A DNA stretch of 64,000 bases from Actinomadura sp. DC4. GTDB lineage: Bacteria; Actinomycetota; Actinomycetes; Streptosporangiales; Streptosporangiaceae. The notes under the pieces are model-generated. The model worked only from the letters and a program-made list of their open reading frames with translations. It did no database searches and had not been told where the DNA came from. The stretch is from positions 248,001 through 312,000 of the forward strand of contig NZ_JAUEQY010000008.1 of assembly GCF_030406325.1 (NCBI RefSeq), in the 5' to 3' direction. Positions within the stretch are counted from its first letter, which is position 1. Each line of letters opens with the position of its first letter. The position numbers were made by a program, and so were the translations under genes. Below are positions 1 through 9,746 of this stretch, one piece after another.

Positions 1-1
1 T

Positions 2-2584
2 GCCGATCCGGATTACTACGAACCCTGGGACAAAGCCGATCCGGGCCCGCGTTTCGACGCGGGCGTCATGCCGCCCGGCTGGACGCGGCTGGACGATGGC
101 GCGTGGACTCACTGGGGCAGGGCCGGTCTCGTCGTCCCGGACCAGGGGTGGAAGATCCACGTGTCCAGTTCCCTGCCCAACGCGCAGCACGTGCTGGCCG
201 TGGTCTCGGCGGTGGCCGTCGAGTCGGGCGTTCCGTTCAAACACCTGGCCGGCCGCAACACGTTCTTGATGGCGCACGACAAACATGCCAACCGGGTGCA
301 GAGCGGAAAGTTCTGCACTCTCTATCCGCCCACCGAACAGTGCGCGCTGCGGATATTACGCCGGCTGGCCGATGATCTGTCCGGGATCGGCGGGCCTTTC
401 GTGCTTTCCGACCGTCGTTTCGACGCGAGCCAGTGCGTCTCCTACCGGTACGGGGCGTTCCGCGGCCGGTTGCGAATCGACGCGGAGGGCCGGCACATAC
501 CGACCATGGCCGGCTCGGACGGTGCGGAGATCGACGACGTACGCCGGCCGTCGTTCTACCTGCCGCCCGGCGTCTCCGATCCGTTCCGGCAGGCCGTCCC
601 GGACACCGGCGACGGGGCGGTCGCGCTGCACGGCTACACCTTCGAGGCCGTACTCCGGCACAGCAACGCCGGCGGCGCCTACCGGTTCCGCGCCGAGGAC
701 GGCGAGCCGGTGTTCCTCAAAGAGGCCAAGGCGCACAACGGCTACACCGCCGACGGTGCCGACGCGAAGTCGCGGCTGAACGCCGAGTACCTGACCCTGC
801 TCGCGATCCACGCCCGCGAGCCCGGCCTGTGCCCGCGGCCGGTCGAGCTCTTCCACCACTGGGAACACAGCTTTCTCGTCACCGAGTTCGCGTCCGGCAT
901 CCCGCTGTACCGGTGGATGGTCATCAACAACCCGGCGTTGCGCATCGGGCCGCACGTTCACGAGGTCGCCGCGTACCACCGCCGCTGCCTGGCCGTGCTC
1001 GACCGGCTCGACGCCCAGCTCGGCCGGCTGCACGAGTTGGGGTACGTCTTCATCGACCTCAGCCCGACCAACGTCCTGGTCGACGATGACGACGAGGTCC
1101 GGCTGATCGACTTCGAGGCGGTGCAGCCGGTCAAGGCCGTAGGGCGGATCATGGGCACTCCGGGCTACCTGCACCCCGACGCGTTGTCCCTGGCCGGGCG
1201 CGATCCCGTGGAGATCGACCGGTACGGCCTGGCCGCCCTGGCGCTGACACTGGTCTTCCCGCTGCACGAGGTCGCCGAACGCCATCCGCGGGCCCTGGAC
1301 CATCTGCACGCCGACCTGTCCGAGCTCGCCCCGGTCGCCCCCCGGTTATGGCGTAGCGCCATTCGCTGCCATGACCGTGCGGAGGAGTCCCGCCTGCCCA
1401 CGCCGGAGGCCGTACGCGATGACCCGTTGGCCGCGTTACGCGAGCTGGCCGACCGTACGGCGGACACGCTGGAGGCGATGGCCCGGCCCGGCGACCCGGC
1501 GCGGGTCTACCCGACCGGCCCGCTGGGCCACGAGACCGACACCCGTGCGGTGGCGGCCGGGACCGCCGGCGTGCTGTGGGCGCTGCACCGCGCCGGCCGT
1601 AAGTGCGACCCGGTCATCGTCGGCCGGCTGCGGGACGACGCATTGGCCGCGGCCGACACCAGCGCTCCCGGTCTGTTGCACGGCAGCGCGGGGGTCGCCT
1701 GCGTACTGGCCGGTCTTGGGGAGTCCGACGCGGCCGAGACCCTGCTCACCGCGGCGGCGGAACATCCGCTGAACGACGCGTCCGCCGCCCTCGGCGGCGG
1801 TGCGGCCGGGACCGCGCTCGGGCTGTTGGCCCACCACCGGCTCACCGGCGAGCGGCGCTGGCTGGACCTGGCGCAGCGGCTGCTCGACGACGTTCCCGAG
1901 GGCCCCGAGCTCACCTCGCGGCTGAGTTCGACCAGCCAGTCCGGGCTGGTGGGCGGACGGACGGGTGTGGCGCTGGCACTGTACGCGCTCTATCGCCGAA
2001 CCGGAGACTCGCGGCTGTTCGACCGTGGCATGCGGTTGCTGGGGGAGGAACTCGCGTACGCCGAGCCGATTCCGGTGGACGGGCTGGGCTTCAAGACCAC
2101 CCCCGCCGACCGCCGCGTCTATCCGTACCTGTTCGCCGGCAGCGCGGGGTACGCCGCGGTCCTGTCCCGCCATCTCGCGCACCGGCCGGACGCGGAGTTC
2201 GGCGTGGCCACCGATTGGGACGCGTCCGACGCGCTGGAGCGTTGCCTGCGCGCCTGCGCGGTCCGCTTCGCGGTGTTCCCGGGGCTGTTCCCGGGTGTGG
2301 CGGGGCTCGCCGTGACGCTGGCCGGCGCCGGGCGGCGGCTGGGCCGGCCCGAACTCGTGGACGCGGCGTTCACCAGTGCCCGTGGCCTGTTCCGGTACGC
2401 GATCCCGCGCGAGGACGGAGTGGGCTGGCTCGGCGAGCCCGGACAGCGGCTGTCCGCCGACCTGTGGTCCGGCTCGGCCGGAATTCTTCTCGCCCTGCGC
2501 TATCTGCTCCATTTCACCCCCTTTGACACCTCCGGCGGTCAGCCGGGGGAGACGGTGGTCCGTACGTCCGACGAAAGGAGTTGA
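2..2584 (+). CDS. lanKC: Class III lanthionine synthetase LanKC (5'-truncated by window edge)
   Basis: Trifunctional enzyme that phosphorylates Ser/Thr of a precursor peptide, eliminates phosphate and cyclises Cys onto the dehydro residues. The frame is open from base 2, before the first ATG at 68, so the true start lies outside the window. In the visible part the N-terminal region corresponds to the phosphoserine/threonine lyase part of LanKC. A Ser/Thr kinase domain follows, with catalytic loop FIDLSPTNVLV near visible residue 349 and metal-binding DFE about 20 residues later. From about residue 497 a LanC-like toroid shows repeats such as HGSAGVACVLAG, GGRTGVALALYAL, LFAGSAGYAAVL and WSGSAGILLALRYLL. 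I see no LanC-type zinc triad, as is usual in class III. The precursor gene starts 5 nt after its stop codon. No transporter gene is visible downstream; it may lie upstream. Confidence 0.9.
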   Translation, partial: ADPDYYEPWDKADPGPRFDAGVMPPGWTRLDDGAWTHWGRAGLVVPDQGWKIHVSSSLPNAQHVLAVVSAVAVESGVPFKHLAGRNTFLMAHDKHANRVQSGKFCTLYPPTEQCALRILRRLADDLSGIGGPFVLSDRRFDASQCVSYRYGAFRGRLRIDAEGRHIPTMAGSDGAEIDDVRRPSFYLPPGVSDPFRQAVPDTGDGAVALHGYTFEAVLRHSNAGGAYRFRAEDGEPVFLKEAKAHNGYTADGADAKSRLNAEYLTLLAIHAREPGLCPRPVELFHHWEHSFLVTEFASGIPLYRWMVINNPALRIGPHVHEVAAYHRRCLAVLDRLDAQLGRLHELGYVFIDLSPTNVLVDDDDEVRLIDFEAVQPVKAVGRIMGTPGYLHPDALSLAGRDPVEIDRYGLAALALTLVFPLHEVAERHPRALDHLHADLSELAPVAPRLWRSAIRCHDRAEESRLPTPEAVRDDPLAALRELADRTADTLEAMARPGDPARVYPTGPLGHETDTRAVAAGTAGVLWALHRAGRKCDPVIVGRLRDDALAAADTSAPGLLHGSAGVACVLAGLGESDAAETLLTAAAEHPLNDASAALGGGAAGTALGLLAHHRLTGERRWLDLAQRLLDDVPEGPELTSRLSSTSQSGLVGGRTGVALALYALYRRTGDSRLFDRGMRLLGEELAYAEPIPVDGLGFKTTPADRRVYPYLFAGSAGYAAVLSRHLAHRPDAEFGVATDWDASDALERCLRACAVRFAVFPGLFPGVAGLAVTLAGAGRRLGRPELVDAAFTSARGLFRYAIPREDGVGWLGEPGQRLSADLWSGSAGILLALRYLLHFTPFDTSGGQPGETVVRTSDERS

Positions 2585-2589
2585 CCGGT

Positions 2590-2688
2590 ATGGAGGAAGT
2601 TCTGCGTTTGCAGAGCGAGGTCGCGGCCCAGGAGGAACTGGCCTGCGGCGTGCTCACCCTGAGCAGCAGGGGCAGCATCTGCCAGTGA
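2590..2688 (+). CDS. lanA: Putative class III lanthipeptide precursor (32 aa)
   Basis: Small reading frame immediately after lanKC, preceded by AAAGGAG across the lanKC stop region. The N-terminus carries VLRLQ at residues 4-8, matching the (I/L/V)-x-LQ leader helix motif recognised by class III synthetases. The leader continues with acidic/Gln-rich residues. The C-terminus is LTLSSRGSICQ, giving Ser25, Ser26, Ser29 and Cys31 as ring-forming candidates. Cys19 and Thr23 could also take part. It is shorter than most class III precursors (about 38-50 aa) and appears to hold one ring motif, Ser-x2-Ser-x-Cys, tighter than the usual labionin spacing. Position and leader motif make the call; ring topology is inference. 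Confidence 0.75.
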   Translation: MEEVLRLQSEVAAQEELACGVLTLSSRGSICQ

Positions 2689-2793
2689 CCTCGCGGCCTG
2701 CCGGGTACGGCGGCGTCCGTACCCGGCGGGCTTCGCGAATTGCCACGCTCGGATATGCGGAGAGCTCTACGCCCATTCGGGTGGAGACGTATC

Positions 2794-3249
2794 ATGCGTG
2801 GCATGAGCGACCCTTTCCTGCGCTCCTCCGGTGACGTAATTCCACCCGCGATAAGGAGCGTTCCCCCGTCATTTCATGACATGTTGCGCGAAGCGGGTGT
2901 TCCTCAGGAACATATTGACGAATTCGAGGCGCTTCGCGAGCGTTGGAGCGATTTGGTCGCCGATCTTGGCCGAGCGCTGGAGAACTCGGGCTTCGCGCGC
3001 CACGACCCCATGGGCGAGGGCGGCGGCTACTGGATCTGCTGGCACCTGCGCGACGACGGCGTGATGGTGACATGGGCCGTCACCAACGACAGGTCGGTCG
3101 AGTTCGGTGACGCGATGTCCGCCATCATGCATCCGACGCTGATGGCGGTCCTCATCGAGTGCGGCTTCGAGGCCGAACTGATCCCCGAGGGCGACGAGGA
3201 CGCGGGATCCGTCCTGGTGACGGGCCACGCCGGAGCGCCCCCGGAGTAA
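2794..3249 (+). CDS. Conserved-looking hypothetical acidic protein (about 151 aa)
   Basis: I do not recognise the family. The start at 2794 is chosen because GGAG at 2783-2786 lies 7 nt upstream; an in-frame ATG at 2803 (MSDPFLRSS) is the alternative. The protein is soluble and acidic, with a helical first half (EHIDEFEALRERWSDLVADL) and a beta-rich second half (GGGYWICWHLRDDGVMVTWAV) that looks like a small folded domain. No signal peptide or membrane segment is visible. It sits about 105 nt after the lanthipeptide precursor in the same orientation, but nothing in it suggests a role in that pathway. Confidence 0.7.
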   Translation: MRGMSDPFLRSSGDVIPPAIRSVPPSFHDMLREAGVPQEHIDEFEALRERWSDLVADLGRALENSGFARHDPMGEGGGYWICWHLRDDGVMVTWAVTNDRSVEFGDAMSAIMHPTLMAVLIECGFEAELIPEGDEDAGSVLVTGHAGAPPE

Positions 3250-3289
3250 CGGGCCGGGGGTCTGGGGGGCCGCTGGTCGAGGTGCGCTT

Positions 3290-4100
3290 CCCCGGTCGGA
3301 TGCGGTTCGGTGTGCCACACCGGTTCCCCGGTCCCGCGTCGACGCAGAAACCCACCCGATCCCGCCCGAGGGGTCGTAGTAGGTCGCCAGCGCCCGGTCG
3401 CCTCTGACCGGCAGGCCGTTGCGCCGTACCGGCCGGAAGTGTTCGGGCCGCTACGGCGGCGCCGGGGCGCGGCGCTGACCTCGATGACCCCCTCGTAGGA
3501 GAGCCGAACCTCGGGCACGGCGGTGGACCCACAGGCGCCGTCCGGACGTATCGATGCGTTCGACCCTGGCTGCATCGGCCATCACCACGAACGTGCCGAT
3601 CCGTTCGCCCGGCGGCGGCGGCTCGCCGTCCCCGCCGAGGTCGTCTCCTCCGGGGACCGGCCGTCGCAGGTCCGAGTGCCACCGCCGGTCGCCACGCGCA
3701 GGTGACCGGGGAACCGGGGCCCGACGCGGTGGACGTACGCGGCTCCACAGCACGTCGCCGGACGGAGGGGACGGCGCGCAACACGCTCCGCCGCACAGCA
3801 CGTACAGCGCCGCCAGACGGCCGGACCAGCCCGGCAACGCGCGATCGCCGGGCCGGGCCGCTCCTGGTGGGCGCCCAGGGCTACGGGGTGTTCGCGACCG
3901 GGACGGCGGGCTGGCCGCCCGATGGCCCAGCCACGGATCCACGATGGTCGACCACGGGCGAGCCCGCGTCCTGGAAGCGGACGATCAAGGCGGATCCCGC
4001 CGCCTCCGCGAACTGCACCCGGACGGCACGATGGCCGACGGCCCGATCGTGCCCGGCGAGGACACCTGCGGGCGGTCATGAGCGCAACCGGGCGGGCCAC
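3290..4100 (-). pseudogene. Decayed minus-strand gene with several frameshifts
   Basis: No single frame spans this stretch, but coding-like segments appear in successive minus-strand frames, in the order expected for one protein: GERIGTFVVMADAARVERI, then AVPEVRLSYEGVIEVSA, then RNGLPVRGDRALATYYDPSG followed by GIGWVSAS. These have protein-like hydrophobic patterning, unlike the Arg/Pro-rich shadow translations around them. The simplest reading is a gene broken by at least two frameshifts. The ancestral product is not recognised. The stretch from 4100 to the fxsB start at 4403 holds no gene I can support. Confidence 0.45.
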
Positions 4101-4402
4101 CTTCTGGCGTGAGGAAAGGCTCCACCTCGCCGACCCCGACCCACCGTGACCGCGCGGGACGACCACCGGGTTCACGACCTCGGCCCGGGGCTGCCGCTAC
4201 TCGCCGACGCCGGCTCGCGTTCATCCGACATGGCCGCCTGACCTCCGACAACGGCGCCCTAAAACTATGGAAAACTCGGCGTCTCCGAAGATCTGAACGA
4301 CCGGCGGTGTGGTCTGCCGACCACTACGCTTGGGATTTCTCACCGGTCCTTGCCAGGGGGCGCCTCGAGAACTACTGAGTATCTGTGGAAGGCTGATAGA
4401 GC

Positions 4403-5602
4403 GTGTCTTCTGAGTGGCCTGCTTCGCTCGATGTCGCGGGCCTGCTCGCAGGCGGCTGGCGTCCCCTGTCTTTCCGGGAATTCATTCTGAAGATCCACAG
4501 TCGTTGTGACTTGGCCTGCGACTACTGTTACATGTACGAAATGGCGGACCAGAGCTGGCGTGACCGCCCACGCTTTATGTCTGCCGATGTGATTGAGCAC
4601 GCTGCCGCTCGCATTGCCGAGCATGCCCAGACCCATGGTCTGACTTCGATCGATGTGGTCCTCCACGGTGGCGAGCCACTCCTGGCGAGCCACGATCTGA
4701 TCACTCACGTTGTCACGACGATCCGCGACGGCGTCGGACCCGCAGTCGACGTCCGGATGAGTATGCAGACCAACGGGGTGCGCCTGCCGTCATACCTTGC
4801 CCTCCTTGACCGGCTCGGAGTACGGATCGGGGTCAGCATCGACGGCGATGCCGAGGCGAACGACCGGCACCGGCGATATCGCCGCGGGGGAAGCAGCTAC
4901 GAGGCGGTGACCACCGGACTGCGGTTACTGTCCTCCCACTACCGCCATCTCTTCGGTGGTCTGCTCTGCGCGATCGACGTGGCCAACCCGCCGCTGACGG
5001 TGTATGAGGCGCTGCTGCAATTCGAGCCGCCGGCGATCGATTTCCTGCTGCCCCACGCCAACTGGTCTGAGCCGCCCCCAGGACGCGGACCAGGGTCGGA
5101 CGCCACCCCGTACGCGGACTGGCTGATCGAGATCTTTGATCGGTGGTACGGAGCGCCACAGCAGGAGACCAGCGTCCGATTGTTCACTGAAATCATGCAT
5201 CTTCTGCTTGGTGGCACATCGAGCAGCGAGGCGATCGGGCTCTCGCCCGTGACGGTGGTCGTCATCGAGACCGACGGCAGCATCGAACAGTCCGACATGC
5301 TGAAGTCCGCCTATTCCGGTGCGCCGCAGACCGGTCTCCATGTGGCGGCCGACCCACTGGACACCGCGCTCACCCTCCCGTCGATCGCCGCCCGTCAGCT
5401 CGGGGAGTCGGCTCTCGCAGATGAGTGCCGCCGCTGTCCCGTCCACCGTGTCTGCGGCGGCGGCCTGTACGCCCATCGTTACCGTCCTGGGTCGGGCTTT
5501 GCCAACCCGTCGGTCTACGGCCCTGACCTGCACCGGCTGATCTCCCACATCTCAGATGTCCTCACCACTTCTTTGACCGCACGCGCGAACGGAACGGCAT
5601 GA
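4403..5602 (+). CDS. fxsB: FxsB-type radical SAM/SPASM peptide maturase
   Basis: Radical SAM enzyme expected to crosslink the C-terminal Phe and Ser region of the FxSxx precursor into a cyclophane. The SAM [4Fe-4S] motif is C35-x3-C39-x2-C42 (CDLACDYCYMY), followed by the SAM-binding GGEP at 89-92. A C-terminal SPASM/twitch-like cluster is marked by Cys342, Cys345 and Cys351 (ECRRCPVHRVCGGG). The 399 aa length suits the family. The start is GTG with GGAAGG at 4387-4392. The stop overlaps the next gene's ATG (ATGA at 5599-5602), so the two genes are translationally coupled. The precursor is encoded 4 kb away at 9747 rather than beside it. Confidence 0.9.
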   Translation: MSSEWPASLDVAGLLAGGWRPLSFREFILKIHSRCDLACDYCYMYEMADQSWRDRPRFMSADVIEHAAARIAEHAQTHGLTSIDVVLHGGEPLLASHDLITHVVTTIRDGVGPAVDVRMSMQTNGVRLPSYLALLDRLGVRIGVSIDGDAEANDRHRRYRRGGSSYEAVTTGLRLLSSHYRHLFGGLLCAIDVANPPLTVYEALLQFEPPAIDFLLPHANWSEPPPGRGPGSDATPYADWLIEIFDRWYGAPQQETSVRLFTEIMHLLLGGTSSSEAIGLSPVTVVVIETDGSIEQSDMLKSAYSGAPQTGLHVAADPLDTALTLPSIAARQLGESALADECRRCPVHRVCGGGLYAHRYRPGSGFANPSVYGPDLHRLISHISDVLTTSLTARANGTA

Positions 5603-6942
5603 GCGTCGACTACCACCGGCTTTCCGAGAAGGCGTTCACCGCCCTGGCTACGGGCGGTGGAGGTCCGTCCACGATGAGCGTCCTGTCTGACGCCTCGTAC
5701 AGCAAGCTTCTGCTGCTCATGCACGGCGTCCTGCGACGATCGACCGGCCACGCCGACGCGGCCGAGTTCGCATTCGGTTACGACCTGCTCACGAGGGTTC
5801 AGGACACGGCGCCGGTCGAGGCCGAGACGGTCCTTCGGCATCCGGCGGTTCGCGCGTGGGCACGGCACGCAGTGAAGGCCCTGACGGTCGGTGCGCCAGA
5901 CCCTGACCTGGGACGGCTTCCGATTCTTGCCGTCGCGGCCGCCATACGGGCCGGTGTCGCCGGTACGGTCGAGGTCCATGCGCCTGGCGGAGACTTGGTT
6001 CTGCCTACGTTGGGCCGGGCACTCCTGCGCTCAGATCGAGCGGTGGTCGAGGTGACGGCCCACGGCGCCCGGATCCACTGCCTCGCCGGCGCGGCCGGAT
6101 TCACCGCCGAGGATGCGGCGGTCGATTCCGTGACCCTGCCGGCTGATCTTCACCACGACGCACCCGGCTGGCGGGCGATGCGGCGACTCTCGGCGACTTG
6201 CGAGGGCGTCCGGCTCGACTTGACCATTGACGATGTCGACCCGTACCGGCTGCCCGCCGCGACCAATCTGGCGGGATCGCTGACCGACCGACAGGTCCAG
6301 GAGTGGCAGGCCCTTCTCGTCCCCGCCTGGGAGCTGCTCGTCCGTCACCACGAGGTGACCGCCTGCGATGTACGATCGGCCCTGCGAGTGGTCACCCCGC
6401 TGAGGCCGCCGTCGCACGGCCAGGCGAGCGCCACCGGCCGGGACACGTTCGGTGCCATCGGAATGTCCGCCCCGGTCGACCCCCAGTCGTTCGCGGAGAC
6501 GCTGGCCCACGAGGTCCAGCACACCAAACTGACGGGTCTGCTCGACGTCGTCCAGTTGTCGGAACCGGACGATGGCTCGCGCTACTACGCCCCGTGGCGC
6601 GACGATCCTCGGCCGGCCAGCGGATTGCTGCAAGGCGTCTACGCCTATCTCGGGGTCACGGCCTTCTGGCGCCGCGAACGCGCCAACGGCGCGACCGGTC
6701 ATGCCGACACGGAATTCGCTCGATGGCGTGCCTCATCTCTTCTCGGCTGCGAGACATTGCTCGCGAGCGGCCGACTGACCACGGCAGGGAACGAGTTCGT
6801 CTCCCGCGTGCGTGCGACGCTGCTCAGCTGGGCGGATGATCCCGTCCCGGCCGAGGCCATGGCCTCGGCCGCGCGGGAGAACGCCCAGCACCGCGCCGAA
6901 TGGCGGCAGCGGAACGGCGAGATCTTCATCCCGGTCGCGTAA
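5599..6942 (+). CDS. HEXXH motif-containing putative peptide-modification protein
   Basis: 447 aa protein of the HEXXH family that accompanies FxsB radical SAM enzymes, sometimes as a C-terminal fusion to them. The motif is HEVQH at residues 304-308 (ETLAHEVQHTKLTGLLD), consistent with a zinc-binding site and possible protease or hydrolase action on the modified peptide; activity is inferred. The remainder is helical and Ala/Arg-rich with no signal peptide, so it is cytoplasmic. It overlaps fxsB by 4 nt. Its TAA stop (6940-6942) directly abuts the stop codon of the convergent fxsT gene, leaving no intergenic terminator. Confidence 0.85.
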   Translation: MSVDYHRLSEKAFTALATGGGGPSTMSVLSDASYSKLLLLMHGVLRRSTGHADAAEFAFGYDLLTRVQDTAPVEAETVLRHPAVRAWARHAVKALTVGAPDPDLGRLPILAVAAAIRAGVAGTVEVHAPGGDLVLPTLGRALLRSDRAVVEVTAHGARIHCLAGAAGFTAEDAAVDSVTLPADLHHDAPGWRAMRRLSATCEGVRLDLTIDDVDPYRLPAATNLAGSLTDRQVQEWQALLVPAWELLVRHHEVTACDVRSALRVVTPLRPPSHGQASATGRDTFGAIGMSAPVDPQSFAETLAHEVQHTKLTGLLDVVQLSEPDDGSRYYAPWRDDPRPASGLLQGVYAYLGVTAFWRRERANGATGHADTEFARWRASSLLGCETLLASGRLTTAGNEFVSRVRATLLSWADDPVPAEAMASAARENAQHRAEWRQRNGEIFIPVA

Positions 6943-9486
6943 TCAGATCAACGGAGGGTCGAAGTCGAAGTCGAGGTGACGGCCCGCCCGGGCGGTCTTC
7001 ACATCAGGATGCTCCGGGAAGAGCGCCTGCTCGTAGTTCGACAGAGTAACCGCGGCGAACGCCGCCGCCTTGTCTTCCGCACCCAGAGCCCTGAGGTCGA
7101 TGATTAGATTTGCGGCACATCCAAGTGCGACCGGGTGCTTGTCTCCGAGGGCTCCGCGCACGCGCTCCAACGTTTCCTCTCCGAGTGCGCATGCCCGGTC
7201 CAGCTCATGCAGCGCCGCCAGGTCGCTGGCAAGGTTGATCGCCACGTTCAATGAATAGTGGTGGTCTTGACCGACCTTCGCCTTCAGACCGGCCAGGCAC
7301 TTCTCGTCGAGCTCTCGTGCCTTCTCGACCGCGTTCTGCACTCGATGCAGCAGCGCGACGTTGCCTTCACATGCCAAGGTGAACGGATGCGCAGGACCAT
7401 AGACGAGGCTGTAGCGGCGCGCGACGTCCTGGGCGCGGTCGAACGCCTCATCGATATGTCCGACAGTACGCTCCGCATTGGCGAGGCAGGTCGCGGCGGC
7501 CAGGGTGTCGGGATTGTTGAGACCGAACAGCCGCTTACACCGCTGATAGACATCCTGCGCCATGTCCAGAGCTTGCTGCCAGGCGCCTGTCCGGCGTAGC
7601 GCGATCGACAGGTCCCGTCCGGTCCGGAGGGTCCACGGATGCTCGGCGCCGAGTTCTTGCCGGCCGCGCTCCAACGCCTCCTCGCCGATGTCGCGGGCCG
7701 TGCGGTACTCGCCGTGTTGCCGGATCACCCGGGCGAGACCGTTCCAGGAGCCGAGCACCTCCCAGTTGATATCGCCGGCGGCGGCATCACGCTGACCGAT
7801 GAACGCGCGCTTGTGGAGTTCTCTCGCGGCTCCGTACCGGCCGATGAGGCCGTAATCCAGCGCCAGATTATTGATGCTGCGTAGGGTTCGTGGATCGTCT
7901 TCGCCGAAGGCTTGAACATGGCGCGCACGAGACTCCTCGTCCAGTTCGGCCGCGGCGGCGAAGTCACCAAGAGCCCGCAGGTCGCCGCCGAGAGCGCGAG
8001 CGGCCGATAGCGTGGCCGCGTCGTCGTTTCCGAAGATCTCCTTGGCACGGTCGTGTGCCGCCCGATCGGTCTCGGCGGCCAGTGCGTAATCTCCTAGTTC
8101 GCGGAGAATGTCGCCGCGACGCGTCTGTGCGGTCAAGAGCAGACGATCGTTCTGCCCGCCTGGTTCGTCCTCCCAGCGGCGGAGCAGATCCTCGACGATC
8201 GCCTGCGCGGTTTGACGGCCGCCCGACTGGTAGAGATATCTGACGACGTCGAGAACGAAAACGCGTACGTCATGCTCGATGCTCTCCGTCACTCGGGCCG
8301 GCTCGAGGTGGGGCACAAGCGCGGCGAAACGCGGCCACTGTCGGACCTCGTCGGGTCCGCCAGGCACGCTCTTGGAGAGCAGCACGTGAACGTCATGACG
8401 CAACGAGGCCTGATCCTCCGCACTCAGCTGTTCACGGAGCAGAGCCTGGACCAGCCGGTGAATCTGGATGGTCCGGCCCTGAGGATTCACCTTGACGAGC
8501 GCGAAACGGTTCAGTTCGCTTACCGCTCTGGTCAACATGATCGGGTCGCTCAGCACTTCTCTGAGCAAGGGCCTGGCCAGGCCGGCCGAACGTCGTAGTA
8601 CGTCTGGCGGGATGGGATCGGGGCCGAAGAACGCGAGACAGCGCAGAAGCTCGACCGCTTCGGGGAGCCTGGACTCGAGCGTCGTGACCGAGACGCTGCA
8701 TGTCGCGGACATCGACTTCGGATATCCCGCCGCCGGGGTCTGGTCGAGCAGTTCGTCGGCGCGTTCGCCGAGCAGACGGAGGTATTCGTCGACCGAGATC
8801 CCGGTCTCGGCTTTCAGCGCGGCGGCCTGCTCGAGAGCGAGAGGCAGGTCGCCCAGTTCTTCGGCGAGGCGATCGGCGTCGCCTGTTGAGATGGCGGCGG
8901 GAACGCGCCGGAGCAGGAACTCCACGCTCTCCTCTCGCCGGAAAACGTTGATCTCCAGCGTCTCGACGACGCCGCGCCAATTGTAGTTACGGGTCGTGAG
9001 GATCACATGGCCCGGGCCGACCGGGATCAGATCCTTGAGGTCCTTCGGATCGTTCGCGTTGTCGAAGACGAGAAGCCATCGAGCGTAGGGTTCACCCCTG
9101 CTCAAAGCGGCTAAGACCGCTTTGGCCGCCTCGTCGTGGCCGCTGACCGATGGTGGCGGAAGGTTGAGTGACGGCGCGAGGTCCGCGAGAGCCTTGACGG
9201 CGGATGTCGGCTGGTCGGCGGGGATCCACCACACGAGCTCGTATTCGGAGCGATATTGCCAGACGTACTCGATGGCGAGCTGGGTCTTTCCGACTCCGCC
9301 CATGCCCTGCAGCGCGTGGGCGCCTTCGGCCTCGGCGTCACCGCTGGGCACGACCGCCGTCGCCGCGTCGCCGATCCGCGCTCTGAGCAGTTGGAGAAGC
9401 TCGACCCGGCCGGTGAAGTTGCGGTTACGGCCAGGTATGCCACCCCACACCTCTGGCATCGGGCCACGATCGCTTACCTCTGTCAC
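6943..9486 (-). CDS. fxsT: FxsT-like NB-ARC/tetratricopeptide repeat protein
   Basis: 847 aa STAND-class NTPase. The N-terminus contains IPGRNRNFTGR and Walker A GMGGVGKT (about residues 61-68), then the NB-ARC core with WLLVFDNANDP (Walker B region), ILTTRN (sensor) and LGDLPLALEQAAA. From about residue 450 to the end are TPR repeats of the kinesin-light-chain type, with recurring LGxxHPxTL segments. This architecture matches the tetratricopeptide protein of FxSxx-COOH systems. The GTG start is supported by GGAGG 5 nt upstream. It is convergent with fxsB/HEXXH and divergent from fxsA. The role is probably peptide sensing or signalling; the biochemical function is not established. Confidence 0.85.
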   Translation of the reverse strand: MTEVSDRGPMPEVWGGIPGRNRNFTGRVELLQLLRARIGDAATAVVPSGDAEAEGAHALQGMGGVGKTQLAIEYVWQYRSEYELVWWIPADQPTSAVKALADLAPSLNLPPPSVSGHDEAAKAVLAALSRGEPYARWLLVFDNANDPKDLKDLIPVGPGHVILTTRNYNWRGVVETLEINVFRREESVEFLLRRVPAAISTGDADRLAEELGDLPLALEQAAALKAETGISVDEYLRLLGERADELLDQTPAAGYPKSMSATCSVSVTTLESRLPEAVELLRCLAFFGPDPIPPDVLRRSAGLARPLLREVLSDPIMLTRAVSELNRFALVKVNPQGRTIQIHRLVQALLREQLSAEDQASLRHDVHVLLSKSVPGGPDEVRQWPRFAALVPHLEPARVTESIEHDVRVFVLDVVRYLYQSGGRQTAQAIVEDLLRRWEDEPGGQNDRLLLTAQTRRGDILRELGDYALAAETDRAAHDRAKEIFGNDDAATLSAARALGGDLRALGDFAAAAELDEESRARHVQAFGEDDPRTLRSINNLALDYGLIGRYGAARELHKRAFIGQRDAAAGDINWEVLGSWNGLARVIRQHGEYRTARDIGEEALERGRQELGAEHPWTLRTGRDLSIALRRTGAWQQALDMAQDVYQRCKRLFGLNNPDTLAAATCLANAERTVGHIDEAFDRAQDVARRYSLVYGPAHPFTLACEGNVALLHRVQNAVEKARELDEKCLAGLKAKVGQDHHYSLNVAINLASDLAALHELDRACALGEETLERVRGALGDKHPVALGCAANLIIDLRALGAEDKAAAFAAVTLSNYEQALFPEHPDVKTARAGRHLDFDFDPPLI

Positions 9487-9746
9487 GTGTGCCTCCGCGT
9501 CCTGATGGCCCGGCTAGTCAAATTATGAGGGGATCACATGCTGCCGCAACCTGCGGCACGGATGCAGTCTCGCTACCTGTCGAGCGGTGCAGATAGCACA
9601 TAAGGGATCAACCGGAAAGATTGCCCGTACTGATCTTGTCGCACACGCCCTCCACGGCTGCGCTTACGCCGGGGTGGACGTGGGATGCCGTCGAGGTCGG
9701 CCGTACCATACTGGTTACTCTGTTGAGCGTGATTATAGGGGACCAT

